From Kiritimatiellia bacterium (GTDB taxonomy: Bacteria; Verrucomicrobiota; Kiritimatiellia; PWTM01), in the NCBI GenBank assembly GCA_026417735.1, contig JAOACR010000004.1, forward strand, positions 15,001 through 79,000: 64,000 nucleotides of DNA, written 5' to 3'. Positions 24,881-34,310 of this stretch are shown here, piece by piece (the stretch's first letter is position 1; every line of letters begins with the position of its first letter). The notes below the pieces were generated by a model that saw only the letters and a list, made by a program, of their open reading frames with translations, had not been told where the DNA came from and ran no database searches. The translations under genes and the position numbers were made by a program.

Positions 24881-27165
24881 TCCGTGGCCTCCCGCTGGCG
24901 GTCGCGCCGTGCCGTACGCGCACCGCCGGTGTCCGACGGCTCGTCCTCCTCGGTCTCGCCGCCCTCTGCGGCTTCGAGCCGGGCGACCAGTTCCTCCAGC
25001 CGCGCCACATAGTACGCGACGTTTTCGTCGCGCTGATCGGGGCGGGCGTCTGCCAGCAGCCGCGCGTTCGAGTGGATCGGCACGCTCTTGCGAGTGCCGG
25101 TGACGTAGTAGGAGACTTGGTCGCCCGCACGGTAGGGCCGACCCGACGCCAGCGCCAGCTCCGCGGCGGCGCTGCGCGCGCGGCTCCCTGCCGCCCGCTT
25201 TGCGGCATACGTCTCCGGCGCCTCGCCGAGCCGCTCTGTGCGCGCGAGGCGCTCCAGCGGCCACTCGTGCCGGATCAGCGCGCGCCGGTACCGGTCCACC
25301 AGCGCGGGAATCTCCGCGTCGCGGCCGTCCAGCTTGTGCTCGACCCAGTCGCGAATGAAGTCGCGCAGATACGGTTCCAGCCCGCGCGACCGCAGCGCCG
25401 CGCCGGTCAGCAGCAGCTCGCCGTCCGCGCCGCGCAACGCGTAGTTTTTTGCACGATAGCTGAACATCGCCGGCCAGACCGAATCAAACTCCAGCTCGAC
25501 GCCCGGCGGCAGCACCGAGCGGACCCGCGCGCGGAACTGCTCCAACTGGGCCGCGTCGCCCGGCGGCGGCACGAAGAACACGCCGTCGGTGTCGATTTCC
25601 ACCGGACGGCCGCCCCCCTCCCGGATCGCCGCGACCATCGCGCGCAGCAGCTCGCGGCCGCGCGCGGCGACGCGCTCCGCGGCATCAAAGTCGTTGAAGC
25701 GGGCGCCCTCGAATCCGAGATAGCCGTAGAACGAGTTGATCAGGATCTTGAACGAGCTTTGCATCGCCTCCTCGAACGCGCGCGCGCGCGGCGTCGCGGC
25801 CGAGCGCATCCGGTCTTTCGCGGCGAGGCGCACCTCGCGCAAACGCTCCAGCAGCCCGAGGAACACGTCGAGATGGTCCGAGGCGGGACGGATGCGGTCG
25901 GCGAGCATCAAGGAGGGATAGAGCGAGCGCACATCGCAGTGGTGCACGTCGCGGACCACGCCGCGCTCATAGACCTCTGTCAGGCCGCCCTCGAACGGTC
26001 GCGGTGGCTGCGGCTGCGGGATCGCCGCACGTCGCGCCAGATACTCGCGCAGCATCAGCGCGTCAATCTTCGCCGCGGTGCCGCGCAGCGACATGTTCTG
26101 CAGGCTCATGGGCACCATCCGTGCCTGCGCGAGATACACCGGCGCCAGCCGCATCGCGAGGTCGGCGGTCTCCTGAAGGTCATCCGCCAGATAGCGCAGC
26201 ACGCGCTCCGGGTCGCGGCGGAACACGCGGCCGACCTCCGGCCCTTCGATGTGTTCCCGGCCGGCACGGGCAAACCCGAAATGCCGCGCGATTTCCTTCA
26301 GTCCCAGCCCCGGCAGCGAGCGGTGGCTGACATCGTAGATTTGAGCCAGAAAGTACGTGTCGAGCACCGTCCGCCCGAAGATGTCGATGCGCGGATAGCT
26401 TGCGGCGCGCTCCGCCGCAACGAACCGGCCCGGGCGCACCGACGGCAGGCTGCCGTCGCGGCCGAGCGGCAGCCGGACCCCGTGGCGCGCGGCGCGCCGG
26501 ATCAGGTAGTCCAGATCGAACGAGAAGATGTTGTGGCCCTCGATCACGTCGGGATCGCGCTCGCGCACCCGCGCGGCGAACCGCTCCAACATCTCGGCCT
26601 CGTCCAGCTCGTCGCCGCGGATCAGCTCGCACCAGCCGGTGTTGTCGGCCAGGCCGATCGCAATGATCCGGTCCTCTTCACGGTCCGGATTTGGAAACTC
26701 GTAGCCCTCCGCGGTCGCGGTCTCAATGTCCAGTTGCATTCGCCGCAGGCCGTCATAGTCCAGGCCGTGACCGATCGTGTGGCCGCTGTCCATCAGGTGC
26801 TGCTGCACGGGATCGTTCACGAACGCGTAGGGCGCCTCCCGGTCGGTCGGCGATCGTTTCGTGGTCTTGTGCAACCAGCGGACCGCGGTCTCGAGCGCGG
26901 CCCAGGTTGGAAACCGGGCAAGCGCCCGCAACGTGCCGGGTCCCGCCAGCGGTTCCACCTCCGCCGGCGTCGGTCCGCCACGGAGCGTCTCCGGCGAGGC
27001 CAGCCACACGAAGGGCCGGAACGGCTCCATCGTGGTCTCGACGCGGTCGCCCCGCCGCCAGAACAGCACCATGCGGTCCGCGGTCTTCCCCGGCAGATGC
27101 TCGGCCGCGACCAGACCCGGTTCTGCCCGCCGGCCGAACAGTAGCGCCGATGCGCCCGCGTCCAT
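24877..27165 (-). CDS. Family B DNA polymerase with 3'-5' exonuclease
   Basis: 762 aa. Exonuclease motifs: Exo I QLDIETA (Asp146, Glu148), Exo II GHNIFSFDLDYL, Exo III YLADDLQET. Polymerase motifs: A DVRSLYPSLM (Asp411), B KILINSFYGYLG, and C IDTDGVFF (Asp525, Asp527) in place of the usual YGDTDS. No protein-primer TPR1/TPR2 insert is obvious. The C-terminus is acidic then basic (EGGETEEDEPSDTGG). It lies 13 bp after lptD and overlaps the pseudopilin gene. The N-terminal 100 residues look like the dedicated domain of bacterial PolB-like proteins. Role (repair, bypass or restart) is not shown by context. Confidence 0.92.
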   Translation of the reverse strand: MDAGASALLFGRRAEPGLVAAEHLPGKTADRMVLFWRRGDRVETTMEPFRPFVWLASPETLRGGPTPAEVEPLAGPGTLRALARFPTWAALETAVRWLHKTTKRSPTDREAPYAFVNDPVQQHLMDSGHTIGHGLDYDGLRRMQLDIETATAEGYEFPNPDREEDRIIAIGLADNTGWCELIRGDELDEAEMLERFAARVRERDPDVIEGHNIFSFDLDYLIRRAARHGVRLPLGRDGSLPSVRPGRFVAAERAASYPRIDIFGRTVLDTYFLAQIYDVSHRSLPGLGLKEIARHFGFARAGREHIEGPEVGRVFRRDPERVLRYLADDLQETADLAMRLAPVYLAQARMVPMSLQNMSLRGTAAKIDALMLREYLARRAAIPQPQPPRPFEGGLTEVYERGVVRDVHHCDVRSLYPSLMLADRIRPASDHLDVFLGLLERLREVRLAAKDRMRSAATPRARAFEEAMQSSFKILINSFYGYLGFEGARFNDFDAAERVAARGRELLRAMVAAIREGGGRPVEIDTDGVFFVPPPGDAAQLEQFRARVRSVLPPGVELEFDSVWPAMFSYRAKNYALRGADGELLLTGAALRSRGLEPYLRDFIRDWVEHKLDGRDAEIPALVDRYRRALIRHEWPLERLARTERLGEAPETYAAKRAAGSRARSAAAELALASGRPYRAGDQVSYYVTGTRKSVPIHSNARLLADARPDQRDENVAYYVARLEELVARLEAAEGGETEEDEPSDTGGARTARRDRQREATE

Positions 27166-27178
27166 TCCACCCCCCGCG

Positions 27179-29530
27179 TCAGCCGCCCAGGCTCACCGAG
27201 GAATAGGGCATCGCCAGCAACCAGAGCTGCACCCACACGCTGAAGTCGTCCTCGCGGCCTTCGTCGCCCGGCTCGTGGCGGACGCCCACTCCCCACCCGA
27301 TGCAGTTCATCCGGTGCTGCACAAAATAGGAGTGCTCCTCGATGCGGCTCTGCTCCAGATCATACCGCGCGTAGAGGCCCAGGCTCCAGCGGGCCTTCGG
27401 AAACAGCCGCAGCTGCGCGGCCATCTGGTCCCGCCGGTCGGCCTGATAGAGGTAGTTGGCGGTGAGCGTGAACTCGGGCGAGGAGGCCAGCGACAGCTGA
27501 CCATCGAACTGCGTGAGCCCCTCGCCGTAGAGGTCCACGAGCGCCTTGAAGTCGAAGCGAAATCCTCGCGCGGGCCAGAGCCGGACATTCGCATACAGCG
27601 GGCCGAGCGGGTCCTCGTCCTCCTCCGGATCGAGCCGCAGCAGCGTGCCGACGTCCGCGTTCACCAGATCGTGGACGGTGGCGTGGCCGGCGGCGGGCAG
27701 CTCCCGCAGCTCGGTCTGGTCCATTCCCTCCGCCTCGCGCGCCAGTGGATCCGCCTCCGCCCGCTCGTAGGAGTGATCCACGTAGAGCACCGAGCCGCGC
27801 CGCGTCTGCAGCTTGTTGCGCAGCCCGAACTGGAGCGTATGCCCGCCGGCGAGGCGGTCCACCGCGTCGAACTGCGGCAGCCGCTCGGGCATGAGGTCGG
27901 GCACCGGGATCCACGTGTGCCGCGCGTACGGCTCGACGACATGCCGCAGCCCGCGGCCAAACACGTTCGGCGCCTCGTCGAGCACCTTGTAGGCCTTGAA
28001 CGAGATCTCCGCGCCCAGCTCTGGCAGCGAGCGGAAGTCGGCGCCGAGCTCCCGCCGAGTGGTGAGCACCTCCTGGACCGTCGTCGGCACGCCGTTCGAG
28101 TCGCTTCGCGTGACGATGTTCGTCGTGCTCACGGGGTCGGCGTAGGTGGTCGAGTACCAGGTGCCGCGCCAGCCCGCCCGCGGCGTGAACGCCAGAAACC
28201 CAAAGTAGCGGTGCGGCAGATACAGCATGTGCCGCGTGTCGAGCCGCAGCGCGTCGTAGTTCTCCGGCTCGGCGATTTCCGGGTACACTCGGCGCAGCGA
28301 CGAGCCGACGGTGACGCTTTCGTAGTAGAGCGGCAGCTCTCCGAGCCGCAGCGCCGGAATCGTCAGCGAGAGTTCCGGCAGCCGGTCCACGCTCTCATAG
28401 AAATCGTTCAGCCGGCCGCTCGCGAGCACCGAGAACAGAAAGCGGTCGCCGCGCCACAGCCATGAGGCGCGGTTCTCGGGCTGCACCGCGGTGCGGTAGT
28501 CGCGCCGGAAGAAATCCTCTTCCACGAACGGATCGCTCATGTACGTCGACTGTACGAAGAGCGATCCGCGCTCACCGGCGGGGCTCTGGTGGCGCAACCG
28601 CACACGGTAGCGGGAGTCCTCCGTGAGCGTGTCGCGGCGCTCCTCCTCCTCGCGGGCGTTACGGAAGGGCTTCTGGTCCTGGATGAAAAAGCCCTCCAGA
28701 TTGCCCCGGCTGACCGCGCTCCGGTTCGGGGGATCGCGCCACAGCACATTCTGCGACACCCCCACACCGCGTTCGGAGTACAGGTGCAGGGAGGAGCGGC
28801 CCAGCAGACTGCCGGTGTCGGTCAGCCCGTAGTTGTAGGTCGCAATCAGAAACGCGCCCAGCCGCGAGCTGTACCCGGGCACGATGTCCCAGCGGCCGGG
28901 TTCGCCCTGTAGATCGCGGCGGTAATACGGCACGTAGGCGACCGGCACCGGGCCCAGCCAGGCGGTCGCGTGATACAGCGTCGCGTAACGTTTCTGTTCC
29001 AGCGTTGCGCGGGGCGCGCGAATCTGAAACTCGCGATTGTCGCCCTCGCAGGTGGTCAGCGTGACGTCTTCCAGTTCGATCAGGTCGGCCGTCACCATTC
29101 GGAACTTTTCCCCGTACAGATAATAAGGGTGGTGGTACACCATGAACCGGCCGAAGTCCCCCTCACCGGTGCGGAAGTTGTACACGAGCCGCTCGCCCTT
29201 CCAGACCGTGCCGTCCCAGCGCACAAACACCACGCGGCCGGTGGCGATGACGGTGTCCGTCGTGCGGTCAATCTCGACCCGCTCCGCGGCCAGCAGCTGT
29301 CGCCCCTGCCGGATGTGCACGCCGCCCTCCGCGACCAAGCGGCGGCCTCCCTCGCGCGCTTCCATCCGACCGGCGCGCACATCGTAGGGCTGCCCCGCAT
29401 CCGGGTTGAGCTCCGGCATGCGCTGTGCGGTCGCGGTGCTGCCGAGGAGGACGACCAGCGCCGCGGCGAGCGCTCCACGGCGCGGCACGCATCGCGGCCG
29501 CGGGACGGCACAATCGACTGCGGTCGCCAT
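27179..29530 (-). CDS. lptD: LPS-assembly outer-membrane protein LptD
   Basis: 783 aa. Signal peptide around residues 15-36 (LAAALVVLLGSTATAQ). An OstA/LptA-like beta-jellyroll follows (ARNxMEAREGGRRLVAEGG-like strand, then VIATGRVVFVRWDG), with VTLTTCEGDNREFQIRAP before the barrel. The remainder is rich in alternating aromatic/polar strands, ending in a likely barrel (HSYFVQHRMNCIGWGVGV). LptD inserts lipopolysaccharide into the outer leaflet, so the organism is probably diderm with LPS. ATG 29530 is chosen for the signal peptide. First gene of an lptD-polB-pseudopilin set. Confidence 0.9.
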   Translation of the reverse strand: MATAVDCAVPRPRCVPRRGALAAALVVLLGSTATAQRMPELNPDAGQPYDVRAGRMEAREGGRRLVAEGGVHIRQGRQLLAAERVEIDRTTDTVIATGRVVFVRWDGTVWKGERLVYNFRTGEGDFGRFMVYHHPYYLYGEKFRMVTADLIELEDVTLTTCEGDNREFQIRAPRATLEQKRYATLYHATAWLGPVPVAYVPYYRRDLQGEPGRWDIVPGYSSRLGAFLIATYNYGLTDTGSLLGRSSLHLYSERGVGVSQNVLWRDPPNRSAVSRGNLEGFFIQDQKPFRNAREEEERRDTLTEDSRYRVRLRHQSPAGERGSLFVQSTYMSDPFVEEDFFRRDYRTAVQPENRASWLWRGDRFLFSVLASGRLNDFYESVDRLPELSLTIPALRLGELPLYYESVTVGSSLRRVYPEIAEPENYDALRLDTRHMLYLPHRYFGFLAFTPRAGWRGTWYSTTYADPVSTTNIVTRSDSNGVPTTVQEVLTTRRELGADFRSLPELGAEISFKAYKVLDEAPNVFGRGLRHVVEPYARHTWIPVPDLMPERLPQFDAVDRLAGGHTLQFGLRNKLQTRRGSVLYVDHSYERAEADPLAREAEGMDQTELRELPAAGHATVHDLVNADVGTLLRLDPEEDEDPLGPLYANVRLWPARGFRFDFKALVDLYGEGLTQFDGQLSLASSPEFTLTANYLYQADRRDQMAAQLRLFPKARWSLGLYARYDLEQSRIEEHSYFVQHRMNCIGWGVGVRHEPGDEGREDDFSVWVQLWLLAMPYSSVSLGG

Positions 29531-29816
29531 GCGCCGCACGCTATCACAGCGCGGGGACAGGGCCAAGCGGTCCACCCTCCGATGAGGCGCACCGCTCCCA
29601 GCGACCCTCCGGGCGCTGCGAAGTCGGGGTGAACTCCGCGCTCGCCGCCGCACCTAGCCCGGTTGTCCGCGCACGGATGCCGCACCTGTACCGCCAGCAC
29701 TGCGGACCGTCGTTCCGTCGGCTGCCGGACCGAGGGCGTCGACCGCAAGGATGTGCCGGCGCTCACCGCGGCCCATGCACGGTTGCCGCCGGCCTCCGAT
29801 GAACACGCTGCCGCGT

Positions 29817-31010
29817 TCAGCGCGGACGCACCGAGAAACGGTACACCGTCTCGCTGCGCAGCGTCTGGCCAGGCCGAAGGATCGTTGAGGGAAACTGCGG
29901 CTTGTTCGGCGAGTCCGGAAAGTGCTGCGTCTCCAGACAGAAGCCGGTGCGATGCTGGTACACGACCCCCCCCTTGCCGACGTTCGAGCCGTCCAGGAAA
30001 TTGCCGCTGTAGAACTGCAGGCCCGGTTCGGTCGTGAACACCTCCATCACGCGACCACTCCGCGGCTCGTGGACGACGGCCGCCTTTCGCAGCGTGCCGG
30101 CAGGACCGTTGATCACCCAGTTGTGATCGTAGCCGCCCCCGAAGCGCAGCTGCTCGTCCGGCTGGTTGATCCTCGCTCCGATCCGCGTCGGCGTGCGGAA
30201 GTCCATCGGCGTGCCCTCGACCGGTCGCAGCTCGCCGGTGGGGATCAGTCCCGCGTCTATGGGTGTGAACCGGTCGGCGAGGATCTGCAGTTCGTGGTCC
30301 AGAATGGGCCCGCCGTCGTGGCCGGCGAGGTTGAAGTAGCTGTGCTGAGTGAGGTTCACCGGTGTGGGCTTGTCCGTGATGGCCTCGTACGTGATGCGCA
30401 ATGCATGGTCGGCGGTCAGCCAGTAGTGCACGGTGACGCGAAGGGTACCCGGATACCCCTCGTCGCCATCCCGGCTCGTGTGGCGCAGGCGCAGGCCGAC
30501 CGCGTTCCGCTCGCGCACCGGCTCGGCCTCCCACACGGCCTTGTCGAAACCGCGCAGCCCCCCGTGCAGCGAGCAGGGAATGCCGCCGGGCGCATTGTTG
30601 GTCGCCAGCCGGTACTCGACGCCGTCGAGCACAAACCGGCCTCCTGCGATGCGATTACCGTAACGGCCGATCAGCGCGCCAAAATAGGGGTGGCCCGCCA
30701 GATAGTCCGCGAGCCGGTCGAATCCGAGCACTACGTCGGCGGGGCGGCCGTCCCGGTCGGGGACCTCGAGCGAGACGATGATGCCGCCGTAGTTCGTCAC
30801 CCGCATCTTCAGGCCACGGCCGTTGTCGAGCGTGAACAACTGAACGCGGCGGCCGTCCGCCTCCCCCCACGGCTGACTGGTCACGGTCATTGCGGTCTCC
30901 TCGTGCGGCGCGCCCGCATCGGGCGGCTCGACTGGCGGCAGCGGCGTCCGACAACCCGCCGCGAGCCCCAGCAACGCGGACATCGCAGTGATTGGAAAGC
31001 TGCGGCTCAT
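29817..31010 (-). CDS. galM: Aldose 1-epimerase lipoprotein
   Basis: Mutarotase interconverting alpha and beta sugars. 397 aa. The signal ends in a lipobox LAAGC (Cys about 20), so it is probably a periplasmic lipoprotein. Galactose mutarotase motifs: VTNYGGIIVSLEVPDRDG, GRYGNRIAGGRF, HGGLRGFDKAVW, NLTQHSYFNLAG with the catalytic His, and GLQFYSGNFLDG with the catalytic Glu in EPGLQFY. Start ATG 31010. It follows gspD by 55 bp on the same strand and may be read through from it, though the functional link is weak. Confidence 0.94.
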   Translation of the reverse strand: MSRSFPITAMSALLGLAAGCRTPLPPVEPPDAGAPHEETAMTVTSQPWGEADGRRVQLFTLDNGRGLKMRVTNYGGIIVSLEVPDRDGRPADVVLGFDRLADYLAGHPYFGALIGRYGNRIAGGRFVLDGVEYRLATNNAPGGIPCSLHGGLRGFDKAVWEAEPVRERNAVGLRLRHTSRDGDEGYPGTLRVTVHYWLTADHALRITYEAITDKPTPVNLTQHSYFNLAGHDGGPILDHELQILADRFTPIDAGLIPTGELRPVEGTPMDFRTPTRIGARINQPDEQLRFGGGYDHNWVINGPAGTLRKAAVVHEPRSGRVMEVFTTEPGLQFYSGNFLDGSNVGKGGVVYQHRTGFCLETQHFPDSPNKPQFPSTILRPGQTLRSETVYRFSVRPR

Positions 31011-31065
31011 CACGTGGATCTCCGGCAAGGCGTATAGAACGCGCGACCGCATTCGTCGAGCCGGT

Positions 31066-33744
31066 TCAGCGCGCCGGCGCGGCCGGCCGGGAGGGTGCCG
31101 GCGCGGAATGACGTGCCGGCTGCACGGTCTGCGGCACGACGATGGTCCGCGCACCGCGGGGCGGCAGCGCGTTGGTTTCGGTCTCCTTCAAGAACTGCTC
31201 AATCCGCGGCGGCAGTTTTGTGTCGGGCCGCAGCGGCGGCAGCTCCGCGCGCTTTGCGCGCGCGAGGTCGCTGTCGCCAAAGCCTTTTTCGAACCAGCGG
31301 CTCATGTCCGCGTTGCTCGCGTCGTGAATGCGGCGAGTCTCCGCGCGGGCCTCCTGCGGCGTGCGGACGACGTACGGCGTCAACAGCACGAGCAGCTCGG
31401 TGCGCTGCTTGGTGCGGGAGTCGGAGCGAAACAGCCGGCCGAGCAGCGGGATGTCGCCGAGCACGGGGATTTTCGAGCTGCTGTCGCGGTCGGCTTGGCT
31501 GACGAGTCCGCCCATCACGATGGTGGAGCGGTGCTCCACCGCAAGGTTCGCCTTCAGCTCGCGCTTCGTCACCACCGGCACCTCGTTGCCGTCAATCACG
31601 ACGATGTCACCGACGTTGTCCGCGGTCTGGGTGACCTCCATCACCACCACGCGCTGCGGGTTGATGCGCGGTTTCACAGTCAGCTCGATGCCGATGTTCT
31701 TGTATTCGTACGCGGAGGTCTGGTTGCCGCCGACGGTGACGGTGGTCGCGGTAACGATCGGACGCTCCTCGCCGGCGACGATGCGGGCCTCGGTGTTGTC
31801 GGTGGTCAGGATGATCGGAGTCGAGAGGATGCGGGCGCGGGAATCCCTCGCGGCGAGACGGATCACCGCGTCGAGGTTCACGCCCTCGAGGGTGAGATAG
31901 TAGGTCAGCGCCCCGGCGGACAGCGGCACGTCGCGCCCGACCTCCGCGCCGCTGCGGAACGCCGCGGTCGCGCCGCTCAGGAACCCGCCGCCCCACGACA
32001 TCACCGGCTCGCGCAGCACAATCCCGCCCCCGGGGCCGAGCCGGCTCGTGCTATAGGCCTGAAGGGAACGCTGCAACCAGTCGAGACCGGTGGTGGTCTC
32101 GTCGCTCAGCGATACCTCGATGATGACCGCTTCGATCACCACCTGCGCGAGCATCACGTCGAGCTCGCGGATCACTTCCTCCAGCACGGTGAGGTCGGTG
32201 CGGCGGCCCATCAGCAGGATCGAGTTGCTGCGCAGGTCCGGTAGGATTCGGGTTTCGCTGGAGAGCTCGCCGACCCCCTCGCCCTCAGGGCCCCCGGCCG
32301 CACCGGAGGCGGGCGTCGGCGTGCGGGAGATCTGACTCTGGATGAACTCCCGGATCGTCTGGCTGCGCGACTCCTGCGTAGTGGAGCCGCCGGCGGTGGT
32401 GCGCGTGCCGGTGGTGCCGGTGCGCGTCCCGGTCGCGCCGGTGGTGGTCCGACGCCGGAGGCTGGTGGTGCTGCCAATCAGCGCGCTCAGCAGGTCCGCG
32501 ATCTCGTCGGCGGCCGCGTACTCCAGCGCGTAGACCTTCACGAGCGTTTCCGGCTCCACCGCCCGGTCAAGCACCGCGATCATATTGTCAAAGAACGGAA
32601 AGTTCGCGGGGTCGGAAATGATGATCAACACGTTCGTGCGCTCGTCGGGGACGATTTTCACTTGTCCGACGACGATCCCCCGTTCCGCGAGGCTGAGGTC
32701 GGTGCGCACCGCGGTGGTGCCGGCGGACGGCGGCCGGATTACGCCGGGGGGCGTAGGTTGCGCGGGCTGTACGATCGTGACGGTGGGGCGCCGCTGCTGC
32801 GAGGTGTCGCTGATGAGCTCATTGAGCCGCTGTGCGACGTCTGCGGCGGCGGCCTCACGCAGCTCGTAGATGCGGGTTTCGACCTTCGTCTCGGCAGGGC
32901 GGTCGAGAAACGCGATCAGTTCCAGCGCGCGCGCGACGTTGCTCTCGCTGTCGGTGATCATGATCGCGTTCGCGCGCTCGAGCGGCTGCACCTTTCCGTG
33001 CGCGTGCAGAATCGTCTGCAGAAGCGTCATCACCTCGCTGATCTCGGCATGCTTCAACTCCACGATCTGGCTGACCATGAAATCACCCTCGCGGGGCGCC
33101 GCGTTGGTGGGGAAGCGGATCGGCATGCCCTCCTGCCGGGCGGCGGGGGGCTGAACAACCTTGTAGAACTTCTCGCCGAGCGGCACAAAGGAGATGTTGT
33201 TCAGCGCCAGCACCGCTTCGATCGCCTGCCGCACCTCCTCCTCGGTGAGCTTCGAGTGGGAGCGGATTGTGATGTTCGCCTGCACGCCCGGCGCCTTGAT
33301 CATCGTGCGGCCGGTCAGCTCGCTGTAGAGCGCGAGGATCTGGTCCACCGGCGCGTCCTGGAAGCTGAGCGAGATCAGGCGCTGCGGCGCGTTCGTGTCC
33401 GCGGCAGCCGGTGCGGCGGCGGGCACCGGCAGCGTGGGCATCGAGGTCGGCGCGACCGGTTCGGCGGCCTGCTCGGGCGGCGCGGGCATTTCGGCGGCGG
33501 TGGCGGCGGCCGGTTCGGCAGCGGGCGGTGAGAGGCGCGGCGGTGAAGCGGGCGTGAGCAGCGGGCGGGGCAGATCCGCGGGCGGGGGGTTGGTCGGGGC
33601 CGGGGGGGCGTCGGTCTGCGCAAGCAGTCGCAACGTCAGCAGCGCTGCGACGGTCAGCAGCGCGCCGGCCAGCATCGAGCGTTGAATCCAGCCGTTCATG
33701 GTGGACGAGGGACCTCCAAATAACGAGGGCCGGTTCGAGTTCAT
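31066..33744 (-). CDS. gspD: Type II secretion secretin GspD
   Basis: Outer-membrane channel of T2SS. 892 aa from ATG 33744 (ATGA overlap with gspM) or 877 aa from ATG 33699, both with GGAGG upstream. Hydrophobic signal LAGALLTVAALLTLRLL, then a Pro/Ala-rich linker of about 90 residues, N0 (ISLSFQDAPVDQILALYSELTG), repeated N1-N3 ring domains (VELKHAEISEVMTLLQTIL, VYALEYAAADEIADLLSAL) with a Thr/Gly-rich low-complexity insert, and the secretin domain with VPVLGDIPLLGRLFRSD and LLVLLTPYVV. Last gene of the T2SS run. Confidence 0.95.
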   Translation of the reverse strand: MNSNRPSLFGGPSSTMNGWIQRSMLAGALLTVAALLTLRLLAQTDAPPAPTNPPPADLPRPLLTPASPPRLSPPAAEPAAATAAEMPAPPEQAAEPVAPTSMPTLPVPAAAPAAADTNAPQRLISLSFQDAPVDQILALYSELTGRTMIKAPGVQANITIRSHSKLTEEEVRQAIEAVLALNNISFVPLGEKFYKVVQPPAARQEGMPIRFPTNAAPREGDFMVSQIVELKHAEISEVMTLLQTILHAHGKVQPLERANAIMITDSESNVARALELIAFLDRPAETKVETRIYELREAAAADVAQRLNELISDTSQQRRPTVTIVQPAQPTPPGVIRPPSAGTTAVRTDLSLAERGIVVGQVKIVPDERTNVLIIISDPANFPFFDNMIAVLDRAVEPETLVKVYALEYAAADEIADLLSALIGSTTSLRRRTTTGATGTRTGTTGTRTTAGGSTTQESRSQTIREFIQSQISRTPTPASGAAGGPEGEGVGELSSETRILPDLRSNSILLMGRRTDLTVLEEVIRELDVMLAQVVIEAVIIEVSLSDETTTGLDWLQRSLQAYSTSRLGPGGGIVLREPVMSWGGGFLSGATAAFRSGAEVGRDVPLSAGALTYYLTLEGVNLDAVIRLAARDSRARILSTPIILTTDNTEARIVAGEERPIVTATTVTVGGNQTSAYEYKNIGIELTVKPRINPQRVVVMEVTQTADNVGDIVVIDGNEVPVVTKRELKANLAVEHRSTIVMGGLVSQADRDSSSKIPVLGDIPLLGRLFRSDSRTKQRTELLVLLTPYVVRTPQEARAETRRIHDASNADMSRWFEKGFGDSDLARAKRAELPPLRPDTKLPPRIEQFLKETETNALPPRGARTIVVPQTVQPARHSAPAPSRPAAPAR

Positions 33745-34310
33745 TTCGGGCGCGCGCCTCCGGAACTGGCGGCGGCGGCCGGACGTGAGCGCGTGTACGC
33801 ACAGGCGATGGAGAAGGTGCCGGCCAGCGCCGAACCGGTACCTTTCGGCGAGGTCACGTTCAGTTGCCGCACGTCGAGCACCGCACCCTGTGTCTGGATC
33901 GCGAAGAGGAAGCGCGTCAGCGCCTCGAGCGTGCCCTCCCAGTTGCAGTTGATGGCCACTTCGTACAGCTCGCCCGCCGCGCGCTCGCGCTCGGGCTCGC
34001 GCCGGGTGAGCCGCAGACCGTGTTCGGCCGCGGTCGTTTCCACGAGTTTCAGCAGATCCGCGGTGACGTCCCGGTCGGCGGGGTAGCGCGGCAGCGCGCG
34101 AAGCAGCTCGTCGAGCCGCCCCTCGACCTCCGCGCGCCGGCGCACCAGACGTTCCGCGACCTGCCGTCGCTGCTCGAGCGTTTCCGCGGTGCGTCCCAGC
34201 TCCGCCCACCGCGCCAGTCGGCTGGCGCCGCCCCACCAGGTCAGCGCGGCCAGTCCGATCGCCAGCGTGATCAGCGCCAGTACCGCCTCGCGCGGGTTGA
34301 GCCGGATCAT
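33741..34310 (-). CDS. gspM: GspM/PilO-like T2SS assembly protein
   Basis: 189 aa. One membrane helix near the N-terminus (AVLALITLAIGLAALTWWGG), a coiled-coil segment (about 35-75, ELGRTAETLEQRRQVAERLV), then a ferredoxin-like alpha/beta periplasmic domain (TRFLFAIQTQGAVLDVRQLNV), as in PilO and GspM. Overlaps gspL by ATGA and gspD similarly. Confidence 0.78.
   Translation of the reverse strand: MIRLNPREAVLALITLAIGLAALTWWGGASRLARWAELGRTAETLEQRRQVAERLVRRRAEVEGRLDELLRALPRYPADRDVTADLLKLVETTAAEHGLRLTRREPERERAAGELYEVAINCNWEGTLEALTRFLFAIQTQGAVLDVRQLNVTSPKGTGSALAGTFSIACAYTRSRPAAAASSGGARPK

Noticed and set aside
24005-27144. Long plus-strand frames opposite the pseudopilin and polymerase genes
   Set aside because: Their translations are Arg/His/Gln-rich antisense shadows of the recognised PolB and GspG genes.
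4213-27165. Casposon (Cas1 plus family B polymerase)
   Set aside because: PolB lies 20 kb from cas1 among lptD and pseudopilin genes, Cas2 is present, the polymerase is not obviously of the protein-primed type, and I see no terminal inverted repeats or target duplication.
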